DNA of 60,262 nucleotides from Labilithrix sp. (GTDB lineage: Bacteria > Myxococcota > Polyangia > Polyangiales > Polyangiaceae): NCBI GenBank assembly GCA_028287035.1, contig JAQBQL010000072.1, forward strand, positions 1 to 60,262. The letters are read 5' to 3'. Under the pieces are notes generated by a model. It made no database searches. It saw nothing but the letters and a program-made list of their open reading frames with translations, and was not told the DNA's origin. This document shows, in pieces, positions 1-8,640 of the stretch. Made by a program: the position numbers and the translations under genes. How positions within the stretch are numbered: the first letter of the stretch is position 1; every line of letters begins with the position of its first letter.

Positions 1-353
1 GCTGCGGCGGTGCGACCGCGCGCAGCCCCGGCGCCCGCCGTCTGCACGTGGCCGCGGACGAGGCCGCCCTGCGCGATGCCGATGCGCGGCGCCTTGAGGT
101 CGCCGACGACGCGCGCGCCGCTCTCGATGAGGATGGCCTCGTCGGCGGTCAGATCGCCGCGGACCGCCCCGCGGACGACGATGCGCCGCGCCGTGATCGG
201 GGAGGCGACGAGGCCGGTGGTCTCGACGAGCACGTCGCCGGTGACGGTGACGTCGCCCTCGATGTGGCCGCCGATCTCGAGATCGCCCGAGCCGTTGACG
301 CGGCCGCGGACGAAGGTGCCCTGGCCGATGATGGTGGAGGACTCTCGCGCCAT
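1..353 (-). CDS. Bactofilin (polymer-forming cytoskeletal protein), 3' end cut by window edge
   Basis: The ATG at 353-351 (MARESSTIIGQGTFVRGRV) opens a frame that runs off the left edge, so the C-terminus is missing. The visible 117 codons are a run of short hydrophobic/glycine repeats (GDLEIGGHIEGDVTVTGDVLV, VRGAVRGDLTA, GARVVGDLKAPRI) typical of the right-handed beta-helix of bactofilins, which polymerise without nucleotide into scaffolds at the inner membrane. It starts one base after the stop of the next bactofilin, so the two are co-transcribed. It is the last visible member of a three-gene tandem set. Family assignment is firm; which cell structure it supports cannot be told. Confidence 0.85.
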   Translation of the reverse strand, partial: MARESSTIIGQGTFVRGRVNGSGDLEIGGHIEGDVTVTGDVLVETTGLVASPITARRIVVRGAVRGDLTADEAILIESGARVVGDLKAPRIGIAQGGLVRGHVQTAGAGAARGRTAA

Positions 354-354
354 C

Positions 355-669
355 TCACACGTCCATGTCGACGTTGCCCTTGAACTGGGCCCCGTCGGCG
401 ATCGTGATGCGCGTGGCCTTCACGTTGCCCACGACCTTGGCGCCGTTCTGGAGGTCGACGCGGTCGGTGGAGTTGATGTTGCCGGTGACGACGCCGGCGA
501 TGGCGACGGGGCCGCTCGCGATGTCGGCCTCGACGGTGCCGCCCTGCTCGACGGTGACGCCGTCCTTGGCGGTGAGCCTGCCGCGGAGCGTGCCCGCGAC
601 GACGACGTCCTCGTCGCTCGTGACCTCGCCCTCGATCGTGATGCCTGCGCCGATGACCGTGCTTGCCAT
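355..669 (-). CDS. Bactofilin, short form (104 aa)
   Basis: A 104-residue protein starting MASTVIGAGITIEGEV and made almost wholly of the bactofilin beta-helix repeat (DEDVVVAGTLRGRLTA, GTVEADIASGPVAIAGVV, GAKVVGNVKATRITI). It has almost no N- or C-terminal tail, whereas bactofilins usually carry a proline- or lysine-rich tail. It is the middle of three tandem paralogues on the minus strand, 42 bases downstream of the 712-1119 copy and 1 base upstream of the next. Tail-less forms may co-polymerise with tailed ones; that is inference. Confidence 0.85.
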   Translation of the reverse strand: MASTVIGAGITIEGEVTSDEDVVVAGTLRGRLTAKDGVTVEQGGTVEADIASGPVAIAGVVTGNINSTDRVDLQNGAKVVGNVKATRITIADGAQFKGNVDMDV

Positions 670-711
670 TGTCGTCCTCCGAACGTTCCTAGAGCTTCGT
701 CACAGTCCGCG

Positions 712-1119
712 TCAGCGCCGGCGCGTCGGCGCGCCGGTGGTTCCACCGAGCTCGGCGGGGAGCTCGAACGCTGCCTCGATGCGGCCGACGAGCTCGGCGC
801 CTTCCTCGAGCGCGAACGAGTCGCCGGTGAGATCACCGCGGAGGCGCGCGCCGGCTTCGATGCGGACGAGGCCGCGCGCCCGGACGTCGCCGTCGACCTC
901 GCCGCGCAGGGTCACCGTCTCGGCCTCGATGTTCGACGTGACCCGGCCGCCCTCGGCGATCGTGAGATCGCCGGAGACCGTGATGTCACCCTCGACGGTG
1001 CCCTCGATGACGAGGTCGCCTTCGCCGGAGACCCGGCCGCGCACCCGCGTGCTCCGCCCGATGACCGCGTCGCCGCCCACGCCACCCGCGCCCGAGCCCG
1101 ATCGTGAGGTCCTCGCCAT
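712..1119 (-). CDS. Bactofilin (135 aa), first of three tandem paralogues
   Basis: A 135-residue protein with a short Ser/Gly-rich N-terminus (residues 1-18) followed by a bactofilin core from about residue 19 (AVIGRSTRVRGRVSGEGDLVI, GTVEGDITVSGDLTI, GARLRGDLTGDSFAL) and a short basic C-terminus (TGAPTRRR). It is the first gene of the set in transcription order and is divergent from the 1209 gene, so a promoter should lie in 1120-1208. In myxobacteria bactofilins act in cell shape and chromosome organisation; the role of this set is unknown. Confidence 0.85.
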   Translation of the reverse strand: MARTSRSGSGAGGVGGDAVIGRSTRVRGRVSGEGDLVIEGTVEGDITVSGDLTIAEGGRVTSNIEAETVTLRGEVDGDVRARGLVRIEAGARLRGDLTGDSFALEEGAELVGRIEAAFELPAELGGTTGAPTRRR

Positions 1120-1208
1120 CGAGCCCGCTACTAGTACAGGCTCACCTTGATGTCACGGGTCACCGCGCGGCCACGTGTGGCCGGATTCTGCGGTAAGCTC
1201 CGCGCGCC

Positions 1209-2138
1209 TTGAAGAAGGACCTGCTCGCGTACGCGCTCGCCGCGGTGCCGCTCGTCGGCATCATCGAGCTCGTCCTCCACGTGAAGGAGACCACCAGCGA
1301 CGTGGTCCCGGGCTCCGACTGGGACGCGGCGCGCGACGCGGTGAAGGCCGAGCTGAAGCCCGACGACCTCGTCCTCTTCGCGCCGTTCTGGGCCGACCCG
1401 GTGGGCCGCGAGCACTTCGGCGAGCCGCTCGCCGGCCTGAAGCGCGAGGCGCGGCCCGACGAGACCCGTTTCGCGCGGACCTTCGAGGTGAGCATCCGCG
1501 GCGCGCATCGCCCCGAGCTCGCGGGGTGGCGCAAGGCGAGCGAGCGCTCGGTCGGGAAGGTCACGATCGGCGTCTACGAGAACCCGGCGCCGGTGAAGCT
1601 CCACCAGGATCTCGTCGACCTCGTCACGCCGGAGCGCATGACCGTCTGGAAGACCGACGGCGCGAGCGAGTCGCCGTGCCCGTTCCAGCGCACCACCGGT
1701 CAGGCGGGCGGGCTCGGCGTCCCGCAGGGCCCGGCGATCCCGGGCGACCGGTTCGTGTGCAGCGGCGGCGCGTACGTGGGCGTCGGGGTGCTGCACGCGC
1801 TCGACCATCAGCCGCACCTCTGCGTGTTCGTCTCGCCGCAGGGCGCCGGATCGATGAAGGTGAGGTTCGGAAACGTGGCGTTCGGCAGCTCGCTGCACGG
1901 GCACTCCGGCGTGCAGTGGGTGAACGAGCGGACGCCTTCGCAGGAGCGCATCTCGCTCGCCTTCTCGGCCTTCGACCGCCCGCTCGGCACCAACGTGCAC
2001 CGCGTGGGCGCCGGGTGGACCGGCTTCGAACTCCCGACCCCCGATCTCGTGGGCAGGACGGGCGACCTCGTCGCCGAGATCACCGGCGCCGCGCCGCGCG
2101 AGTACTGCTTCGAGGCCGACACGAGGGACGTGCCATGA
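1209..2138 (+). CDS. Unknown membrane-anchored protein coupled to a glycosyltransferase
   Basis: A 309-residue protein with one N-terminal hydrophobic segment (about residues 6-23, LAYALAAVPLVGIIELVLHV) and a long soluble, presumably periplasmic, part. It contains several cysteines (such as SPCPF and RFVCSGG) that could form disulfides. I recognise no domain. The start is a TTG without a clear ribosome site; no ATG or GTG gives a better N-terminus. Its stop overlaps the ATG of the glycosyltransferase by four bases (ATGA at 2135-2138), so the two are translationally coupled and probably act together at the membrane. Confidence 0.7.
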   Translation: MKKDLLAYALAAVPLVGIIELVLHVKETTSDVVPGSDWDAARDAVKAELKPDDLVLFAPFWADPVGREHFGEPLAGLKREARPDETRFARTFEVSIRGAHRPELAGWRKASERSVGKVTIGVYENPAPVKLHQDLVDLVTPERMTVWKTDGASESPCPFQRTTGQAGGLGVPQGPAIPGDRFVCSGGAYVGVGVLHALDHQPHLCVFVSPQGAGSMKVRFGNVAFGSSLHGHSGVQWVNERTPSQERISLAFSAFDRPLGTNVHRVGAGWTGFELPTPDLVGRTGDLVAEITGAAPREYCFEADTRDVP

Positions 2139-3901
2139 GCGGGGACGAGACGGACAAGCCGAAGGAGCCCACCTTCGTCGAGCGGCTGAAGGACGCGGTC
2201 CGGACGGATCCCGATCCGCTGATCGGCGGCGGCATCGCGGCCGCCTACGTGGCGTGGCTGCTCGCGACCGCGCGGAGCCTCGGCTTCTCGCGGGACGAGG
2301 GCTTCTATTTCACCGCCGCCGCCGACTACAAGCGCTGGTTCCAGATGCTGCTCGCCACGCCGGGGCGGGCGCTCGAGCGCTCGGCGATCGACCCGATCTG
2401 GGCGAACAACCACGAGCATCCGTCGCTCATGAAGAGCCTGTTCGCGATCTCGCACCTGATCTTCAAGGAGCGGCTCGGCATCTTCGCGGACGACAGCACG
2501 GCGTACCGCTTCCCGGGCATGCTGATGATGGGCCTCGCCCTGTGGGTCACGTACATGTTCGGGGCGCGCGCCTACTCGCGCCGGGCCGGCGTGGTCGCGG
2601 CGGTCACCCTCGGCCTGATGCCGCGCGTCTTCTATCACGCGCACCTCGCGTGCTTCGACGTGCCCATCATGGCGATGTGGACGACGTGCATCTACGTCTA
2701 CTGGCGCGCCGAGAAGGAGGGCGGCCTCAGCTGGGCGATCGCGTGCGGCCTCGTCTACGGGCTCACCCTGGAGACGAAGCACAACGCGTGGATGCTGCCC
2801 GCGGTGTTCCTCCCGCACGCCCTCGTCGTGCACGGGCGAGCGATGTCCCGGTACGCGTCGCGGGGCTCACGTATCCCGGTGCCCTCGTCGCTCGTCGCGA
2901 TGGCGACGATCGGTCCGGCCATCTTCCTGCTGCTGTGGCCGTGGCTCTGGAACGACACGCTCCCGCGCATCCAGGAGTACGTGAATTTCCACGTCCATCA
3001 CGACTACTACAACATCGAGTTCCTCGGCCGGACCTACTTCGGCCCGCCGTCGCCGCGCAGCTACATGCCGGTGATGATCGTGGCGACGGTGCCCACCATC
3101 TCGCTCGTCCTCTTCCTGATCGGCGCGGTCGATCGGCTGCGCGTGCTGCTGGCGCGCTTCGTCGTGTGGTCGAGCGCGCGGCTCGGTCGGTCGTTCGCGT
3201 GGCCGCGCGTCGCCCCCGCGCGTGACCGCGCACAGACCGACCTCCTCGTGTTCCTCGCGATCGGCGTCGCGCTCGGGCCGTTCGTGCTCACGAAGACGCC
3301 CATCTTCGGCGGCACCAAGCACTGGATCACCGCCTATCCCTTCATCGCGCTGCTCGCGGGGCGCGGCTTCGATCTCGTGTGGGGACGCATCGCGGGCCTC
3401 CTCGCGGCGCGCACCTCGCTCGACGGGTCGAAGCGCGCGATCGCGCAGGCGGCGGTGGGCGTGGCCTGCTTCGGCGGCGCGTTCGCGACGACCGTGCACT
3501 CGCATCCGTTCGGGCTCTCGAGCTACGTGCCGTTCGTCGGCGGGACCGCGGGCGGCGCCGACCTCGGGCTGAACCGCCAGTTCTGGGGCTTCACGACGGA
3601 GAGCCTCGCGCCGTGGCTCGAGGCCAACACGAAGCCCGGCGAGACGCTCTACTTCATGGACACGGCGTGGTCCTCGTGGGTGCGCCTCATCGACGAGAAG
3701 CGCATCCCGCCCGGCCTTCGCGGCGTGGGCAGCCCGTCCGAGGCGGAGCTCTCGATCGTGCACCACGAGCAGCACATGAACGAGGTCGACTACAACATCT
3801 GGACCGAGTACCGGACGCCGACGCCGGCCTACGTGCTCACGCACGACGGCGTGCCGATCATCAGCGTCTACCGCCGGCCCCACGTCACGCGCGGCCGCTG
3901 A
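2135..3901 (+). CDS. GT39/ArnT-like membrane glycosyltransferase
   Basis: A 588-residue multi-pass protein of the dolichyl-phosphate-mannose mannosyltransferase/ArnT superfamily. An early luminal loop has the acidic motif GFSRDEGFYF (catalytic Asp-Glu region of GT-C enzymes), followed by many membrane segments (GMLMMGLALWVTYMFGARAY, VAMATIGPAIFLLLWPWLW, HWITAYPFIALLAGRGF). Such enzymes move a sugar from a polyprenyl phosphate to lipid or protein in the periplasm. The ATG at 2135 is chosen because it overlaps the upstream stop and because upstream codons in this frame are nonsense. Donor and acceptor are unknown; the coupled upstream protein is a candidate partner or substrate. Confidence 0.85.
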   Translation: MSGDETDKPKEPTFVERLKDAVRTDPDPLIGGGIAAAYVAWLLATARSLGFSRDEGFYFTAAADYKRWFQMLLATPGRALERSAIDPIWANNHEHPSLMKSLFAISHLIFKERLGIFADDSTAYRFPGMLMMGLALWVTYMFGARAYSRRAGVVAAVTLGLMPRVFYHAHLACFDVPIMAMWTTCIYVYWRAEKEGGLSWAIACGLVYGLTLETKHNAWMLPAVFLPHALVVHGRAMSRYASRGSRIPVPSSLVAMATIGPAIFLLLWPWLWNDTLPRIQEYVNFHVHHDYYNIEFLGRTYFGPPSPRSYMPVMIVATVPTISLVLFLIGAVDRLRVLLARFVVWSSARLGRSFAWPRVAPARDRAQTDLLVFLAIGVALGPFVLTKTPIFGGTKHWITAYPFIALLAGRGFDLVWGRIAGLLAARTSLDGSKRAIAQAAVGVACFGGAFATTVHSHPFGLSSYVPFVGGTAGGADLGLNRQFWGFTTESLAPWLEANTKPGETLYFMDTAWSSWVRLIDEKRIPPGLRGVGSPSEAELSIVHHEQHMNEVDYNIWTEYRTPTPAYVLTHDGVPIISVYRRPHVTRGR

Positions 3902-3916
3902 GCGCGCTGCGAGCGC

Positions 3917-4546
3917 TTACCGCCGCGACAGGTACGCGAGCAGACACAGCACGAACAGCACGACGCCGACCAGGAACGGCACGAGGAGCACGCGCGCCGG
4001 GCGATGCGTCGGCTGCGCGTAGCGATCGTCGCGCGCGGCGTTGAAGGGCTCGAACGGGATCGGATCGCGAGCCTGCGGACGCACCGACAGCGGCGCCGAC
4101 GACGAGCCCTCGGAGGCCGGCGCCGTCGCGGGCGGCGGCTCGGTGGCCCACGCGCTCGGCTCGCCGAACGAGGCCGGAACGTCGTGCTCGATCGTGATCA
4201 TCGCGCGCTCCGTCTCGAGGAGCGGCGCGGCCGGTGCCGGTGAAGCAGCGGAGGGAGACCCGTCGAAGCGCGGGAGCGCCGCCGGGCGGGGCACCTCGAA
4301 CGGCGCCACCTTCGTCGTCCTCGCCGCCTCGGCCGCCTGCGCGACGCGGGTGGCCTGCGCGCCGGCGGCATTCTTCGCGTTGAGCTCGGCCGCGCGCCGT
4401 TCGGCCGCGTGCATCAGCTCCCGCACCGCGGCGTCCGCCATCGGGCCGACCTTGGTCGGGGCGCTGTAGGCGTCGTCCTCACCGTCGGGCGGGGGGATCG
4501 TATCGACGCGGTAGATCCCGTGGTTTTCGTTTTCGTCGTCGGACAT
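3917..4546 (-). CDS. Tail-anchored protein of unknown function
   Basis: A 209-residue protein: an acidic N-terminus, a long Ala/Pro-rich low-complexity middle (residues about 60-170) and one C-terminal membrane helix (about 186-205, VLLVPFLVGVVLFVLCLLAY) ending LSRR. That topology suggests a cytoplasmic disordered domain held at the inner membrane. It is divergent from the Ser/Thr kinase at 4680, sharing 4547-4679. The many Thr/Ser-Pro sites (TIPPP, APTKV) make it a plausible kinase substrate, but that is inference. No family recognised. Confidence 0.65.
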   Translation of the reverse strand: MSDDENENHGIYRVDTIPPPDGEDDAYSAPTKVGPMADAAVRELMHAAERRAAELNAKNAAGAQATRVAQAAEAARTTKVAPFEVPRPAALPRFDGSPSAASPAPAAPLLETERAMITIEHDVPASFGEPSAWATEPPPATAPASEGSSSAPLSVRPQARDPIPFEPFNAARDDRYAQPTHRPARVLLVPFLVGVVLFVLCLLAYLSRR

Positions 4547-4679
4547 CGGATCCCGGACCTCCGGAGTCTACCCCACGCCCGCCGGGCTTTCTCCATCCGA
4601 ACGAAAATCCGAGGGTCATCCCGCTTGCGACGTGATTCCGCACGTGCCGTGTGGTGCAATCGGTCGTGAGGGGGGCCTC

Positions 4680-5642
4680 ATGGACCAGAACGAACGTCAC
4701 ACGAAGCTGCTCGGAGAGGTGCTCGACGAACGCTACCGGCTCGTCCGCGTGCTCGGCACCGGCGGCCTCGGCACGGTGTTCGAGGCGGAGGACCTCGACC
4801 GCGGGTACCTCGTCGCGGTGAAGGTCGTGACCCGTCGCGACTGTCCGGAGTCGTACGAGCGACTCTCTCGCGAGGCCACGCTCGTCGCGAAGATCCAGCA
4901 CCCGAACATCTGCCGCGTCCTCGACGTCGGCACGCTTCCGGGGGGCGGCCCTTACCTCGTGCTGGAGCGGCTCACCGGCGAGACGATGGACCGCCGCGTC
5001 CACGGTGCCGGCGGCTTCACGGTGGCGGAGGCGCTCCACGTGTTCCTCCAGATCCTCACCGGCCTCGACGCCGCTCACACCGCGAACATCCTGCATCGCG
5101 ATCTGAAGCCGTCGAACGTGTTCCTCTCGCCTGCTGCCCACGGAGGCGTCGACGTGAAGATCGTCGACTTCGGGCATGCGCGTGATCTCTCGGCGTCGCC
5201 GCAGAAGCGGCTCACGAGGCCGGGCATCGCGGTGGGCACGCCCGAGTACATGTCGCCCGAACAGGTGCGGGGCGGGCCGCTCGGCGTCCCCTCGGACCTC
5301 TTCTCGGTCGGCGTGCTCCTCTACGAGGCCCTGGCGGGCGTTCATCCGTTCGCCGCGGACACCGTCGTCGATCTGCAGGCGAACATCCTGCGCGGTCACT
5401 TTCGTTCGCTCCGCGAGCGCCGGCCCGATGTCCCCGACGACCTCGATCAGGTGGTCCAGTGGACGCTGCAGCGGGCGCCTCGCGACCGACCGGCGAGCGC
5501 GCGTGAGCTCGCGCGGGCCCTCGGTGCGGTGCTCGCCGATCTCCCGCGCGTCGGACCGACCGACGCGGTGCCGATGCCGGCGAGCACGGCGCCGCCGCGC
5601 ACGAGCACGGCGCCGCCCCGCACGAGCACCCGGCCCTCCTGA
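4680..5642 (+). CDS. Ser/Thr protein kinase, soluble (320 aa)
   Basis: Hanks-type kinase filling most of the protein. Glycine loop GTGGLGTVFEAED (residues 26-38), catalytic Lys48 in VAVKVV, catalytic loop HRDLKPSNVF (Asp141), DFG at 163-165 and activation segment GTPEYMSPEQ. There is no membrane helix; the tail (about 290-320) is a Pro/Thr repeat (TAPPRTSTAPPRTST) that could be an autophosphorylation site. The ATG at 4680 follows a purine-rich site (gaggggggcctc); an upstream in-frame GTG at 4632 adds 16 unconvincing residues. It ends two bases from the convergent kinase gene on the other strand. Substrates unknown. Confidence 0.9.
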   Translation: MDQNERHTKLLGEVLDERYRLVRVLGTGGLGTVFEAEDLDRGYLVAVKVVTRRDCPESYERLSREATLVAKIQHPNICRVLDVGTLPGGGPYLVLERLTGETMDRRVHGAGGFTVAEALHVFLQILTGLDAAHTANILHRDLKPSNVFLSPAAHGGVDVKIVDFGHARDLSASPQKRLTRPGIAVGTPEYMSPEQVRGGPLGVPSDLFSVGVLLYEALAGVHPFAADTVVDLQANILRGHFRSLRERRPDVPDDLDQVVQWTLQRAPRDRPASARELARALGAVLADLPRVGPTDAVPMPASTAPPRTSTAPPRTSTRPS

Positions 5643-5643
5643 G

Positions 5644-7185
5644 TCAGGGCGCGCCGGCGTCGGCGTTGCCGGGCTGCAGCGCGACCGACATGGCGAGGTC
5701 GTCCTCGAACCGCACCGTCTCGACGTAGGGCACGAAGCCGTCGGCCTCGACGCGCACGCGGTGGTCGCGCCCGTCACGCGGCACGACGGCGGTGAGCGGA
5801 GCAGGGACCGCAGCGGCATCGTCGAGGATCACCCTGGCGCCCGCGGGGAAGGCCTTGACGCGCAGGGTCAGCGTGTCGGCGCGTGATGCCGCGGCGGGGA
5901 CGGACGACGCGGGGCGGAGGCGCCACACCGCCGCCCCGGCGAGCGCAGCGAAGAGGAGCGCCGCCATCGCGACCTCGGCGGTCGACCACAGTCGGCGCGC
6001 CGAACGCGACGGCCGCGCATCGATCCCCGACCCGCCGAAGCTGTCGGCGAGCGGCGGCGTCGAGCGCGGCGCAGCATCGAGCGACGTCGGGCTCGTCGTC
6101 GTGATCGCGGGCGGCGGTCGCGGGGAAGGCGCGAAGCGCGCTTCGACGGGGAAGGCGGCGGGGAGCTCGGGCTCGGCGCGCGCGGCGGCGGCGTCGAGCT
6201 CGGCCAGCTGTCGCTCGATGATGGCCTGGATCTCGGCGCGCTTGTCGGCGAAGAGATCCCGCACGGACGTCGTGAGCGCGGCCCTTCCTTCGAGCAGCAT
6301 GCCGTGCTGGTGAAGGTAGCGTCCGAGCTCGGCGCGGAAGGCCTCGGCGGTCGGGTAGCGCCGCTCCGGATCGCGGGCGAGGGCCTTCTGGCAGATCTCG
6401 TCGAGCTCACGGTGCAGCGAAGGGTCGACGGATCGCGGCGATGCGGGGTGCTTGCCCTCGGCGAGCTGCTTCACGATCTCGAGGTCGTCGATGGCGCGCC
6501 ACATGCGCCGGCCGGTGACGATCTCCCAGAGGAGAATGCCCACGGCGAAGACGTCCGCGCGGCGATCGACCGGGTCACCGAGCGCCTGCTCCGGCGCCAT
6601 GTAGCGGACCTTGCCCTTCACGACGCCCTGCCGCGTCTCCGAGGCGCGACCGGCTGCCTTCGCGATGCCGAAGTCCACGACCTTCACCTCACCGCCGTAC
6701 GTGACGAAGAGGTTCTGCGGTGTGACGTCGCGATGCACGATCGCGAGCGGGCTGCCGCGCTCGTCGGCAAGCTCGTGCGCGTGGTGCAGCCCGGCGAGCG
6801 CCTCGAGCACGACGACGAGCTGCTGCTCGGGCGTCACGAGGGTGGGCCGCCGCTCCTTGATGCGGTGGGCCTCGCGCGTCTGGATACGGTGGAGCGGCTG
6901 GCCGTCGAGGTACTCCATCTCGATGTAGTACTGGTGGCCGACTGCCCCGACCTCGAGGGTCCGTACGACGTTCGGATGGTCGAGGCGCACCGCGATCCGC
7001 GACTCCTCGAGCAGCATCGCGACGAACTCCGGCTCCTCGACGAGGCTCTGCCGGAGCCGCTTGATGACGGAGAGCGGCCGACCCGCGGGCGATGCGGCAA
7101 TCCTCACCGCGAGGAACACGTCGGCCATGCCGCCATGCCCGAGCTCGGCGATGAGCCGGTACTTTCCGAAATCCACCGTCGCCAT
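5644..7185 (-). CDS. Ser/Thr protein kinase with transmembrane segment and PEGA domain
   Basis: A 513-residue kinase. N-terminal catalytic domain with loop GHGGMADVFLA (16-26), Lys42 in VIKRL, HRDVTPQNLF (Asp153), DFG 171-173 and YMAPEQ (195-200). A proline-rich linker (about 340-400) leads to one membrane helix (about 405-425, AMAALLFAALAGAAVWRL). The C-terminal periplasmic part (about 437-505, LTLRVKAFPAGARVILDDA to VEADGFVPYVETVRF) is a PEGA-type domain, a common sensor or wall-binding module in myxobacterial kinases. It is divergent from a PP2C phosphatase; the region between carries an inverted repeat that could co-regulate the two. Confidence 0.92.
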   Translation of the reverse strand: MATVDFGKYRLIAELGHGGMADVFLAVRIAASPAGRPLSVIKRLRQSLVEEPEFVAMLLEESRIAVRLDHPNVVRTLEVGAVGHQYYIEMEYLDGQPLHRIQTREAHRIKERRPTLVTPEQQLVVVLEALAGLHHAHELADERGSPLAIVHRDVTPQNLFVTYGGEVKVVDFGIAKAAGRASETRQGVVKGKVRYMAPEQALGDPVDRRADVFAVGILLWEIVTGRRMWRAIDDLEIVKQLAEGKHPASPRSVDPSLHRELDEICQKALARDPERRYPTAEAFRAELGRYLHQHGMLLEGRAALTTSVRDLFADKRAEIQAIIERQLAELDAAAARAEPELPAAFPVEARFAPSPRPPPAITTTSPTSLDAAPRSTPPLADSFGGSGIDARPSRSARRLWSTAEVAMAALLFAALAGAAVWRLRPASSVPAAASRADTLTLRVKAFPAGARVILDDAAAVPAPLTAVVPRDGRDHRVRVEADGFVPYVETVRFEDDLAMSVALQPGNADAGAP

Positions 7186-7229
7186 GCGCCCCGCTCGACC
7201 CTACGCGACGGCGGCTGCGCTTGCGGTGT

Positions 7230-7280
7230 CGATCTGCGCCGGATCTGCGATCGGCGCGCCTCTTTCATCGGCGCAGATCG
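7230..7280. repeat. 12-bp inverted repeat in the kinase/phosphatase divergent region
   Basis: CGATCTGCGCCG at 7230-7241 is matched by its reverse complement CGGCGCAGATCG at 7269-7280, with 27 bases between. The left arm is followed by a second partial copy, GGATCTGCGATC. The site is the only gene-free stretch between two divergent genes (7186-7452), so it could be an operator. It has no T-run and sits upstream of both genes, so it is unlikely to be a terminator. Confidence 0.5.
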
Positions 7281-7452
7281 TCCGCGATGTAGGCGCCCCG
7301 TGGCCGCAAGCCGCAAAGACGAGGCTCGTCCGCCGTTATGGCGCGCCGGGGCCGTTTCCCCGCGTGTTAGCCTCGAAAACCTCGCCGTCGAGCGCGCGTT
7401 CTGTCGACCAGGCGTACCCCGCGCGCTCGAACCTCGTCGTGATGTCGACCCC

Positions 7453-8637
7453 ATGACCCCCGACAACGCCCTTCCCATCGCCATCGCCGTCGCGGTGCTG
7501 TTCTTCGCGGTCTACCTGATCGTGTGGTGGTGGCTTCGCCAGAGCAACCTCGCGCGCCGCGCGGCCGAGCAGAAGCGCGAGGCCGAGCGCGTCCTGCACG
7601 CGCTCGCCAAGCTACGGGAGCCCGCGCCCGTGCCGGAGCCCGCGGCCACGCCCGTGCCCGCGCCCGCGGCCACGCCGTCGCTTCCGCCGGTCGTCTCGGT
7701 GCATCCGCTCCCCGCGACGCCTCCCGAGCCCGCCGTGATCCGCATCGACGAGGACGACGACGGCGAGGTCGAGCCCGCGCCGCTCGGCAGCACGCGCAAG
7801 AAGGGTGTCCTCGCGCCGCCCACGCAGACCATCGTCTACGACGAGGACGCGGCCATCGACGAGCCCACCCACGCCGGCGCGCTCTTCCTCGTCACCGGCA
7901 TCGCGCAGACCGACAAGGGCCTCCGCCGGAAGAACAACGAGGACAGCGTGCTCGCCCGCGAGGACGAGGGGCTCTTCGTCGTCGCCGACGGCATGGGCGG
8001 CTACCGCGGCGGCGAGATCGCGAGCAGCGTGGCGGTTGCCACCATCGAGCGCGCGTTCGTCACGAAGACGTTCGAGGGGCCCGTCGACGAGGCCATCCCG
8101 CGCCGCGCCTCGGAGCTCGTGCGCGCCATCCAGATGGCCAACGAGGCGATCCTCGAGCGCGCCGAGGGCGACCAGAAGCTCACCGGCATGGGCACGACCA
8201 TCTGCGCGGCGCGCTTCTCCGCCAACAAGCAGCGTCTCTACGTCGGGCACGTCGGCGACAGCCGGCTCTACCTGTTCCGCAGCGGCAAGCTCCGGCAGAT
8301 GACGAGCGACCACACGATGAAGGACCTCGGCGTGACCGGCGAAGGGTCGGACCACCTGAGCCGCGCGGTCGGCGTGTGGCCGGTGGTCCCGATCGACATC
8401 CTCTTCGCCAAGCCGCAGCCGGGCGACGTGTACATGCTCTGCTCGGACGGCCTCACCAAGATGGCATCCGACGAGGAGATCGGCGCCGTCCTCGCGGGCA
8501 GCGCGACCCCGAAGGAGAGCGCGCAGGCGCTCGTGAAGCTCGCCAACGATCACGGCGGCAAGGACAACGTCAGCGTCATCGTGGTGCGCGTCGACGAGCC
8601 CGCCACCGCCAAGCGCCCCGGTAACGCCGCCGCCTGA
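7453..8637 (+). CDS. PP2C-family Ser/Thr phosphatase, membrane-anchored
   Basis: A 394-residue protein. One N-terminal membrane helix (about 8-28) is followed by a charged helix, a Pro/Ala-rich linker (about 55-130) and a PP2C catalytic domain (about 146-385). Metal-binding motifs are intact: NNEDSVLA (Glu/Asp), VADGMGGYRGGE (Asp179), HVGDSRLYLF, CSDGLTKM and the final DNVSVIVVRV. It should remove phosphate from proteins phosphorylated by the neighbouring kinases, which is inferred from proximity. The ATG at 7453 begins the membrane helix; earlier in-frame codons are non-coding in character. Transcribed away from the PEGA kinase. Confidence 0.93.
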   Translation: MTPDNALPIAIAVAVLFFAVYLIVWWWLRQSNLARRAAEQKREAERVLHALAKLREPAPVPEPAATPVPAPAATPSLPPVVSVHPLPATPPEPAVIRIDEDDDGEVEPAPLGSTRKKGVLAPPTQTIVYDEDAAIDEPTHAGALFLVTGIAQTDKGLRRKNNEDSVLAREDEGLFVVADGMGGYRGGEIASSVAVATIERAFVTKTFEGPVDEAIPRRASELVRAIQMANEAILERAEGDQKLTGMGTTICAARFSANKQRLYVGHVGDSRLYLFRSGKLRQMTSDHTMKDLGVTGEGSDHLSRAVGVWPVVPIDILFAKPQPGDVYMLCSDGLTKMASDEEIGAVLAGSATPKESAQALVKLANDHGGKDNVSVIVVRVDEPATAKRPGNAAA

Positions 8638-8640
8638 GGC

